A stretch of 20,122 nucleotides of DNA. It comes from a virus. Below are positions 1 through 8,100 of the stretch, one piece after another. The stretch lies in the IMG/VR virus record IMGVR_UViG_3300037485_002005, positions 1 to 20,122 of that record; one strand, given 5' to 3'. The position numbers were made by a program, and so were the translations under genes. Each line of letters opens with the position of its first letter. The first letter of the stretch is position 1. The notes beneath the pieces were generated by a model, which made no database searches, had not been told where the DNA came from, and saw nothing but the letters and a program-made list of their open reading frames with translations.

Positions 1-218
1 TAGATATATTTATATTTGCAGGGAATGGAACTAAAAGAACATCTCTTATTGCAGACAAGCTAGACTCTTATTTAGTGGGTAAATCGTTATCAACCGAAAC
101 TAACACTGTAACCCAATTTGGAAACAGTGCATTAGACTATTTAGGTCTTGATAAAGATAACCCAATACTATTTAGAGCAACTTACTCAATCCCTTTTAAT
201 TTCTTCGGAGCTTTATAA
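1..218 (+). CDS. Tail terminator-like protein, C-terminal part (5' truncated)
   Basis: The frame is open from base 3 to a TAA at 216-218 and gives about 71 residues of C-terminal protein; the start lies outside the window. Visible segments are IFAGNGTKRTSLIADKL near the beginning, and ATYSIPFNFFGAL at the end. This layout (a short protein directly before the major tail protein, ending in a strand with the hydrophobic pattern of SIPF) resembles small tail-terminator proteins of the lambda gpU / DUF4128 type, which cap the tail tube and join it to the head. The assignment rests on gene order and a faint sequence resemblance, so it is an inference. Only 2 bases separate its stop from the next ATG, which suggests translational coupling. 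Confidence 0.55.
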   Translation, partial: DIFIFAGNGTKRTSLIADKLDSYLVGKSLSTETNTVTQFGNSALDYLGLDKDNPILFRATYSIPFNFFGAL

Positions 219-220
219 AA

Positions 221-835
221 ATGGCACATATTTCTTCTATTGGCGCTGCAATGTTTACAGATCTTTCTGTTATCACAGGTACTGTTGTTGCAGGCAAGGC
301 AGAGACTTCACCTACTCAACCTGCAACAAAAGATGCAACAGGCTTTCAAGCATTGTTTACAACTGCAACTTCTGTTTCAAAGTATGCTAAAATAAACAAC
401 GTTAGAGAGTTTCCTGCAATTGGGGCACCTGCAAACATTGTCAGTGTTCCTGTTTATGGTCAAAAACAAGGTCAAAGTATCGGTGGTCAAGCTGATGCAC
501 CTTCTTTGGAAATTACAATTAACTTTGTTGCGAGTGAATGGGCTAAAGGAACTACAGGCACCACTCCAGCATCATCTCTTGCAAATATGGTTGGTGACGG
601 TATTTCTCGTGTTTGGCGTTTTACTTTAATGAACGCTGATTCAACAGCTACTGTTACTGCATCTTTGGGTCAATATGACTCTGTTGCGGGTGGTCTAGGT
701 ACTACTCAAAACAGCCAATATTACTTTTTCGGTAAATTGGAGTCTTTATTGGTAACTCCATCGTTGACTGACGCTACAACTGCAACTCTTGCAATTTCTG
801 TACAATCAGACTTCTACGGTGCTTATACAATCTAA
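221..835 (+). CDS. Major tail tube protein
   Basis: 204 residues, starting at an ATG 2 bases after the upstream stop, with GGAG at 207-210 as likely ribosome-binding site inside the preceding gene. The protein is rich in Thr, Ser, Ala, Val and Gly, has no signal peptide or cysteines, and shows alternating strand patterns typical of tail tube proteins. Motifs in order: a tube-like start (residues 1-25), a segment around ANIVSVPVYGQKQGQS (about 71-86), LEITINFVASEW (about 96-107), and a C-terminal strand ending DFYGAYTI. Known tail tubes of lambda gpV type are 150-250 residues and sit directly upstream of the chaperone pair, as here. It should be the most abundant protein of the tail, stacked in hexameric rings around the tape measure. 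A strong hairpin follows the stop, fitting a highly expressed transcript. The tube role is inferred mainly from position, size and composition. Confidence 0.8.
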   Translation: MAHISSIGAAMFTDLSVITGTVVAGKAETSPTQPATKDATGFQALFTTATSVSKYAKINNVREFPAIGAPANIVSVPVYGQKQGQSIGGQADAPSLEITINFVASEWAKGTTGTTPASSLANMVGDGISRVWRFTLMNADSTATVTASLGQYDSVAGGLGTTQNSQYYFFGKLESLLVTPSLTDATTATLAISVQSDFYGAYTI

Positions 836-842
836 GTAGATT

Positions 843-872
843 ATGGGGGATACATAATATCCCCCATTCTTT
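843..872 (+). terminator. Strong hairpin after the major tail gene, possible terminator
   Basis: A perfect 10-bp stem, ATGGGGGATA (843-852) with TATCCCCCAT (858-867), encloses a 5-base loop, CATAA. It is followed by TCTTT, which is U-rich but shorter than a classic U-tract. It begins 8 bases after the major tail stop codon. It could partly terminate transcription or protect the 3' end of the tube mRNA; the weak U-tract leaves both open. Confidence 0.6.
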
Positions 873-886
873 AATTAAGGATAATT

Positions 887-1123
887 ATGACAGACGAATT
901 ACAAAAACCATTCAGTACAAGTTATGTACTAAAAACAACTGCTAAACACATGCGTAAAAGCATTGACATTAGCATAAGAAAAACATTTGAAAGAGTTAAA
1001 GAATTTGAGCCGGATACAGATAAGGCAAAAGAAGTTTTTATAACTTTATCAATATTACACCAAATGCGAAAAAATCTCGATGATTTTCAAGCTTTGAATT
1101 CAGATAATTTTAAAGGTGAATAA
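887..1123 (+). CDS. Small helical protein of unknown function, tail module
   Basis: 78 residues, ATG preceded by AAGG (877-880) at a 6-base spacing. I do not recognise a family. The protein is charged and probably all-helical: residues 15-42 alternate basic and hydrophobic residues (KTTAKHMRKSIDISIRKTFERV), and a second amphipathic helix is likely around residues 45-68 (KAKEVFITLSILHQMRKNL). There are no membrane segments, cysteines or catalytic motifs. It lies between the tube gene and the tail assembly chaperones, a place where many siphoviruses carry one small unassigned gene. A role as an assembly partner of the tube or chaperones is a guess from position only. The hairpin just upstream means it may be transcribed less than the tube gene. 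Confidence 0.7.
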   Translation: MTDELQKPFSTSYVLKTTAKHMRKSIDISIRKTFERVKEFEPDTDKAKEVFITLSILHQMRKNLDDFQALNSDNFKGE

Positions 1124-1163
1124 TTTATTCACAATAACGGAACGGTAAAATGATTCCACAAAT

Positions 1164-1168
1164 TAAGG
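1164..1168 (+). promoter_or_regulatory. Ribosome-binding site deciding the start of the G-like chaperone
   Basis: TAAGG lies 8 bases before the ATG at 1177. The alternative in-frame ATG at 1150 has only a weak ACGGAAC upstream. This favours 1177 as the translation start. Confidence 0.6.
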
Positions 1169-1176
1169 TAAATAAC

Positions 1177-1479
1177 ATGTCAGGTATTAAAAGTTTAGTT
1201 GGTCGTAAAATGACTAAGTCTGTGAAATTCATGGGCGAAGATGTCAAAATTTCAAAATTGAGTGTTTCTGAAGTTATGGACATTCAAGTTAAGGCTAAAG
1301 AAATAGAATCAGATGAATCTGCAGGTCTCGAGTTGCTTCAAACAGTTATTCGTTCAGCTGTTGAGGGTGCTGAAGATTTGGCCGATGAAGATTTTCAAAC
1401 ATTCCCTATGGATGAGTTGTCAAAACTTTCCAATGAAATTATGAAATTTTCAGGCATCGGTGCAGAACAGGGAAAGTAA
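1177..1479 (+). CDS. Tail assembly chaperone, lambda gpG-like (short product)
   Basis: 100 residues from ATG 1177; an upstream in-frame ATG at 1150 would add 9 residues but has a poorer ribosome-binding site. The sequence reads as a compact domain: KSVKFMGEDVKISKLSVSEV near residues 13-32, then an acidic helical part (ESDESAGLELLQTVIRSAVE) and a helix MDELSKLSNEIMKFSG near the end. In lambda, gpG coats the tape measure and recruits tube subunits; the short form is made in excess over a frameshifted G-T fusion. The evidence here is strong from architecture: the frame ends at GGGAAAG followed at once by TAA (1477-1479), and the -1 frame continues as a T-like domain. It lies between the tube and tape measure genes, the usual place. 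Sequence identity to lambda gpG is not obvious by eye. Confidence 0.8.
   Translation: MSGIKSLVGRKMTKSVKFMGEDVKISKLSVSEVMDIQVKAKEIESDESAGLELLQTVIRSAVEGAEDLADEDFQTFPMDELSKLSNEIMKFSGIGAEQGK
1470..1476 (+). promoter_or_regulatory. -1 programmed ribosomal frameshift site GGGAAAG
   Basis: The heptamer G GGA AAG is in phase with the G-like frame (codons GGA 1471-1473, AAG 1474-1476) and the next codon is the stop TAA. It fits the X XXY YYZ slippery rule and is the same heptamer as the lambda G/T site. A slip of one base back leads into an open -1 frame that reaches the TGA at 1803-1805, giving a fusion of about 209 residues. Confidence 0.88.
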
Positions 1480-1805
1480 CTCTGACCGATGAAGACCTTG
1501 CCATATATGAATTAGCTTTTCATTTACATTTGCCTATCTATAAATTAGAGTCTGAAATGACTTATGAAGAACTTTTGGGTTGGTTTTCATATTTTGAACA
1601 AAGACCTGTTGGTTGGAGAGATGATGACCGCACAATGAAGTATTTACAAACACAAGGTGTTAAAGAAAAACCTTGGAATGTATTTGCCTCACTTGACCCT
1701 ATTTATAATCGTCAAAAGGAACACAAATCTGCCTTGTCAGGGTTTAAGAACTCAGGCATGTTCAGTAAACTTCTTTCGGCAACAGGTGGTGATAAAATTA
1801 CATGA
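1476..1805 (+). CDS. T-like domain of tail assembly chaperone, made as a GT fusion (1177..1805) by -1 frameshift
   Basis: The -1 frame is open from inside the G-like gene to TGA 1803-1805. After the slip it reads VTLTDEDLAIYELAFHLHLP and then continues through a segment with WFSYFEQRPVGWRDDDRT. That pattern (aromatic WxxYF, then RP, then W-R-acidic-R) is common in frameshift-expressed chaperone extensions of lambda gpT type. The extension adds 109 residues to the 100 of the short form. The only in-frame independent start is a TTG at 1530 without a good ribosome-binding site, and it would delete conserved-looking residues before it, so independent initiation is unlikely. In lambda the T domain contacts the tube protein while the G part binds the tape measure. 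The stop overlaps the next ATG (ATGA at 1802-1805), indicating translational coupling. Confidence 0.82.
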   Translation, partial: VTLTDEDLAIYELAFHLHLPIYKLESEMTYEELLGWFSYFEQRPVGWRDDDRTMKYLQTQGVKEKPWNVFASLDPIYNRQKEHKSALSGFKNSGMFSKLLSATGGDKIT

Positions 1806-2086
1806 TCAAATTAAATCTTAATAAGTTATATTTGAAAGAAGCAAATGTAATAAAACAAAAAACAATACAAGAGTTGCTTAATACGTTGAGAGAAACAACT
1901 CCTGTAGATACAGGAAAGGCTAGAGATGGTTGGTATTTTACCGGAAGTTCAATTCGAAATGATGTAGAATATATTGATGAATTAAATCAAGGAACTTCAA
2001 AACAAGCACCAGCACACTTTATAGAAAAGGCAGTATTAGCACAAAAAGGGGTTATACCTCTGGGTGTTATAGTCAAAACTATATGA
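1802..2086 (+). CDS. HK97 gp10-like neck / tail-completion protein
   Basis: 94 residues, starting at an ATG that overlaps the upstream TGA. Visible motifs are TPVDTGKARDGW (about residues 34-45), NDVEYIDELNQGTSKQAP (about 53-70) and AHFIEKAV (about 71-78). The order PVDTG, then a small linker, then N-x-V-x-Y-x-x-x-x-x-x-GTS, then HFIE is the signature of the HK97 gp10 / phage tail completion family, which sits at the head-tail joint. The protein is at the short end for the family, whose members usually exceed 100 residues. In many siphoviruses this gene lies upstream of the tail tube gene; here it is downstream of the chaperones and just before the tape measure. A perfect terminator follows 7 bases after its stop. 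Family assignment is fairly firm; the precise structural position is inferred. Confidence 0.78.
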   Translation: MIKLNLNKLYLKEANVIKQKTIQELLNTLRETTPVDTGKARDGWYFTGSSIRNDVEYIDELNQGTSKQAPAHFIEKAVLAQKGVIPLGVIVKTI

Positions 2087-2093
2087 TTATATA

Positions 2094-2123
2094 CCCGTTA
2101 GATATTTTTTCTAACGGGTTTTT
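2094..2123 (+). terminator. Rho-independent terminator before the tape measure gene
   Basis: A perfect 9-bp stem CCCGTTAGA (2094-2102) with TCTAACGGG (2110-2118) and a 7-base loop is followed directly by TTTTTATT. This is a canonical intrinsic terminator. The next ribosome-binding site is only 7 bases further, leaving no room for a promoter between them, so the tape measure must be expressed by readthrough or from a promoter inside the upstream gene. Confidence 0.9.
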
Positions 2124-2141
2124 ATTCGCAAGGAGAAATAA

Positions 2142-5100
2142 ATGGCGGTAGTAATTGACATTGAAACTAAAGCGGATTCTGCTAAAAGAGATTTGGATAG
2201 TTTAAACAAAAGTTTAGCTAAGCTGGTTACTTCGTCAAACAATTCAAATAAAGCTTTAGGCAATATTTCCGCAAATAGTTTTAAAAATATAAATAACGAT
2301 TTAAAAACAAATACTAAGGCATTTGAAAATTTTGGAAAAACTGGTAATTCAGCTTTTTCACAACTTAGTAAATCTTCCAACAAAGCCTCAGAATCTGTAA
2401 GTAAAGTCAGTAGCAGTACAAACAAAACCAGTTCTGCTCTCTCAGGTTTAAAAAATACAGTCTTAACGCTTTCAGCTGCATTTTTAGGAATGAGAGGTGT
2501 TTCTGCATTTAATAAAGCTGCAGATGATTTGACCAGTTTGCAAAACCGTTTAAAGTTGGTTGTATCTGATACAGAAAAACTAAGAGAAGTACAAAAAGAT
2601 TTATATAAAATCTCAAAAGAGACAAACACAGAATTTGGAAATACAATAAAAATTTATTCCGATTTCTCACGTGCAAATAAAAGTTTAAGACTTTCTCAAC
2701 AAGAACTTTTAAACTTAACAAAAACAATTAACCAATCGGCAATATTATCAGGTAGTTCTGTTGAATCTGTCAACGCAGCTCTTGTTCAATTTTCTCAAGG
2801 TATAAGTTCAGGAGCTTTTGCTGGAGATGAGCTTAGATCGGTTTTAGAGCAAATCCCCTACCTTGCACAAGGAATAGCAACACAACTTGAAAAGACAACA
2901 GGTGAATTAAAGAAATTTGCTTCCGAAGGCGGTTTGAGTCCAGAAACAGTAATCAAGGCTGTTCATAGAATGGCTGTTAAAACAGAGCAGGACTTTAAAC
3001 TGACAGTAATTACTTCAGAACAAGCGGTGGCCAGACTTGCTGTTTCGTTCAATTACATGCTTGCCGAGATTAATCAATTTTTCGGAGCATCGGAAAAATT
3101 TGCAAAAAAGCTACTATCACTTTCAGATGCAGTTGATACTTTCAATAACTCGATAAGAGATTCAACATTAATTTTAATTCAAAGACTAAGGAATTATATT
3201 CGTCAATTTGACATCTTTGATAAAATGAAATTGCTTGTTATTAGTATTGATGTCGTTGGAAAATTAAATGTAAATTTTAATCCTTTTACTGCTTATGATA
3301 GACTCAAAACAATCATGAGAATTAAAAAGGCAATAGGTTTTGGCAGAGAGATAAAAGAAACAATAGACTTAAATACTGATGTTTCAGCTGAAACCGCTGA
3401 TGATCCTCAATTTCAAAGCAAGGTAAAAAATAAAATTAAAATTATTGAGGAACTTAAGACAGCATCATCTCTGTTTGTAACAAATATAAAAAGATTAATG
3501 CCGGAATTTAGATTGGCTGTTGTTACAGCCTCAAGTCAAGCGACGAGAGATTTGAAAATATTCGGATCAAAATCAGAAGCAATAACATATGAACAACTTA
3601 TACCTTTTGCAAGAAGTTTAGAAAGTATTGCAGAAAAAATGACACTATGGAGAATAGCTGATAATGCTTTATCCAGATCTTGGGTTAATCTCTTTAATTC
3701 TACAAATTTAGTAGAATTTACAAATAACCTAGAAGAATTAAACAAACAAAGGCAAAAAACTGATTTGAGTGACTCTACTTTAAGAGTCTTGCGATACAGC
3801 GCGGCATTAAATACAGTAATAAACCCAATACAAACAATGCTTGTTGAGCTAAATCTTCTTGACAATGCACTTATCAGAATACAACAAAGCAGACTAGATC
3901 GAATAATTGGATATTTTAAAAATCTTGGAAAGGTTGTTACACGTGTTTATCAAGATATTTTTGCTCCTACACTAGAACCATTTTTAATAAAGATTGCAGC
4001 TATTGTAATTGCCGAAATAGAGGCTGTTGCGGACGCAATTAATGATATGTTTAACCTGTCTTCAGGAAAAGAATTTGCAAAAAATCTTTTCGAAATGTTT
4101 AATAAACTATTTAAAGATATTAAAGTATTCTTTAAAACTTTAGAGAGTAACGAAAACCCATTAAATAATTTATTTAAAAATATTAAAATCTCTAAAATAC
4201 AGTCAAGCTTAATAACAGCATTCAAGAGTATATTTGAATTTATTAAAGGATTTTTCTTACAAGTAGGTAACGAAATTAGCGATAGTGCTGTAGGTGATCT
4301 TTTTGATGACTTTTCTAATAAGGTTCAAAAAGAAATTTCGTATTTAAAACATTTTTACAAAGAAATTAAAAATAATATTTCAGAAAAAATTTTAGATTTT
4401 AAAATAAATTTTGCACTTAATTATATCTTTAATCCTACTCCTTTACAAAAGGCATTAAAACATCTTTTTAATCTATTTGAAAAGTTATCAGAAACAGGTG
4501 AAAGTAAATTAAAGATTGTACAAGAAAGGATTAAGTTATTTTCTGAAAGTATTATAGATTATTTCTATAATATATATGATAAGGTTGTTGGACATTCATA
4601 TTGGCCAGATATGATTGACGGTGTAAATGAATATGCACCTAATATTTTCAAATCAAAAGGTATTATAGAAAACTTTAAAGACAGTATAGTTTCTCTTTTT
4701 AAAACGCTTTCCAAAGATATTTTAAACGTTGCAAATGATATTGGAGGGATATTTAAAATTATTGTTAACAAGATAGCTGAACAGAATATTTCAGATATTT
4801 TTAAAGTCTTAGGAGAAAGATCTGGTGCAACCTTTTTAGCGGGTATCCTTTTTAGTTTTGGAGACCCCAGACTCAAAATAATGGCAGTTGCATACTTTGT
4901 GTCCTTAACAGATGCTGTTTTTAAAGGCATTGTTACAGATATTGGTCCTTATTTTGCTACAATATTTGGATCAATGATTGGCCAATTTTCGGCAAATGCT
5001 CTAAAAGGTTTGATGACTATACTTAATACAGGCATAAATGCATTTCCAGATATTGTCAGTAAATTTATCAGCTCATTGTCTCCTGTTTTTGGCGTTTTTA

Positions 5101-8100
5101 CTTCTATCCTTAGTAATTTTGAAATATTTCAGAATAGCCTTTTACACGGAATACTATTAATTGGTGCAGCATGGGCTCTTTTTACTAAAAAAGGATCTAA
5201 AGATATTTCAGAGATTCTATTTGGAAAGGCTGCTAAGAAAGGTAAACCAAAAACAGAAGGAGTTATTGATTATTTAAAAGCAGCATTTATTTCCGAAAAT
5301 GCTGTGGCATTACAACCTAAAGTTTTAAGCTTTTTTGATAAGGCGTTTAATAATAAAAAATTAGCATACATTGCAGCAGCAGCTTTTGGAACAGCAATTT
5401 TTGACAGTATTTCAATCATTGAAGCAAGTCAGTTTGGAATCCCTTTATTAGCTTTTGCAATAATGGGTAAAGACGGTGGCGGTAAAATACTTCGAGAAAG
5501 TATAACAATGATTTCTTATTTTGGTTCAACCTTGTTAGGGATATTTTTAAGACGTATTGGACTGGAAAGTGCCGCAACTTCTTTTTTAAAATCATTAATA
5601 CCTGAAAAACCTGAAATGAAATCTGCTTTTGAAAAAGCAGGTTCTGATTTGTTTAGTTCTTTTAAACAAATGGTTATAAATTTAAGATCAAATTCTAAAC
5701 AATTAGGTTCTGGTGTTTTCTCGTTTAAAGATGCTTTATTAAATACAAGAGAAGATATTCAAAAAATAAGACCCCTTACATCACAAGATAGATTGCGGCC
5801 AGCAACAAATATTGGTAAAATCACAAGAATACCAATTAAGTCTCAGTTAAATAAAACGATTGAAGAGTTTTCTTTTACAGATACAGGCAAAAAGTTAAAA
5901 TACAACTTTGATTTAATAAAAGATTCTATTGAAAATGCATTTTTAAATTTTCAAACAACATTTGAAAAAGGTTTTAAAATATTAAGCAAACTGACAAAAA
6001 CAGGTCTTACCAGTATTGTTGATTATTTTTCAGACCCTGCGCTTATGGGCAAAATTGGCAAAAGCATTAACGCCTTATTAGGAGCTATAACGTTAAGTTT
6101 TAAAAGTGTTTTTAATAATGCAAAAATAGGTCTTTCAGGTTCAATCAAAGCAATATTGATAACAATAAGTGCTATATTCGGTCAATATGCGTCTGCAGCT
6201 TCAAATTCAGAAGCGGCTGTCGATTCGCTTCAAGATAGCATTACAATGATTACCTTATCAACAGTAGGGCTGGTTGCTGCTTTTTCAACAATTGGCTACT
6301 TAATGAAGGCCTATAAAATATATAGTAAAGAAGGCTTTGATGCAACCATTCTTTATTTTAAAGATTCAATAAAGTGGATTACAATCTTATCTGATAAGTT
6401 TTCAGATTTTATAAAATTGTCTGCCTTTAAAAGTGAATGGTGGAAAGAAAAAGGCAATTTAGTAAAGAATCATTTTAAACTTTCTCCAAGTTTTGCAAAA
6501 CAATGGATATCTGCTTATAATTCATTAATCGGCAAAAATAATGGATTATTAACATCTCTTGGTGAATTGTATGCTACAGAAACAGGTCTTTCAAAAATAA
6601 TAGTCTTATTAAAAATAGTAGGCAGAGCCTTTACAAGTTTTGGAAGCGGTGCTATAAGATTAAGCTTATTATCGCTACTGGCTTATTTAGAAACAATTCG
6701 AAGTTCTTTTACAGGATTTGTAAAACTTGTTTCATCAGATAAACTTTATAATGCTTTGAAGAAAAACTTTACTTATAGCCTTTTTACAAGAAAGATGATT
6801 GACGATTGGTCGACAACATATAAAAAGGTTGAAATGTCTATGCCAGGACTAGATAAAGTTGGCAATAAGTTTATAGCTTTTTTACATTTTGTTATATTAT
6901 TTCTTTCAGCTTCAAGCGAAACATTTTATATGCTTAATAAAGCAATCATTATAATTGGAGACTCAATTGCACACACTTTGTTTTCTTTATTAAAACCTGG
7001 TACTCTAGTTAAAAACATGATGACAGGGCTTTCAGGAGTTTTTACAGTTGCTGTAGAAATGATTACAAGTTCTTTGTTTTATCTTGCAAGAACAGCTTTA
7101 AGCGTTATAGGTAAACTATTACGAATGGTTGCTCCATTCGTAGGAATTGTTACAGCGGTTGGTGCTTTTGGTCTTTATTTATTCGGTCCTGGAAATACTT
7201 TTGTAGATAAGATTGAATGGGCCTATGATAAAATAAGAAGTATATTTGATCTTAAACCAACAACACGTTTTGGTAAAATGAATGAAATGTTGGAAGCAAC
7301 AAAACCTATAAGCATGGGAGGAAATGTTGCAGACCTTCAGAGTGCTGTTGCAAAGATTGATGTAAAGAAACAAAATGCAGCAGAATTTGTTGTATTGAAA
7401 GAGGCAGCTGATGCAGCCACAACGGGTTTGAAAGATTTACAAACCTTATATATAAAACAAGGTTATGTTTCTGAAGAAATGTTACAAGAATGGAATACTC
7501 TTGTAAACAATTTTAAAGATATTGCATCAAATCAACCTCAAGATACTACCAAAGCTCCTGAATCTTTAAAAGATCTTGCTGTATCTATGCTGGAGGTAAA
7601 GACAACTGCATGGGACTTGACAAAAGCTCTTTTAGGTATTTCTGATACATTCTCTGAAGAAATCTCAGGAATAGAGTACAATATTGAAAAGTCTAAACCA
7701 AAAATAAAGTCATTTATGCAAAGTCTATCTGACTCTTTAATGACAGGATTGGACACAGCCATTGAAGTTGGCTTTGTAGCAACAGTAGCCAACAAAATAA
7801 GTAGAATATTCACTGCAATAAGTTTGCCAAAACCATCACAAATGGCATTGACAACAAGAGAGTATGTTGCTCAAGTTGCTGCCAGAGATGCTTTAATAGC
7901 AGGTTCTGGAAAGCTTGCAGTTGGTGCTGTTAGTTGGCAACTTGCAATAGCAGCAACAGTTGTACAAATGACTCCTGCAATAAAATCCTTAATGGCTTTT
8001 GGTACTCATTTGCGATTCTTAGGGATAGAAGGTACAAGTAACGCTGTTATTTTTGACAAGCTTGCTAAAAAGTTCTTAAACATTGATGATGCAGGTTCAA

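Noticed and set aside
148-390. 80-codon + strand frame overlapping the major tail gene
   Set aside because: It is out of phase with two well-supported genes and has a Cys/Tyr/Arg-rich composition typical of a shadow frame.
1530-1805. Independent gene starting at TTG 1530
   Set aside because: The frame is open further upstream into the slippery site, the upstream residues look part of the domain, and no ribosome-binding site precedes the TTG; the frameshift fusion explains it better.
2119-2141. Promoter between the terminator and the tape measure start
   Set aside because: Only about 20 bases lie between the U-tract and the ATG, occupied by the ribosome-binding site; there is no room for -35 and -10 elements.
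2111-2629. 172-codon open frame on the minus strand
   Set aside because: It lies opposite the start of the tape measure gene and the terminator, has a Leu/Phe/Ser-rich shadow composition, and no plausible ribosome-binding site or family.
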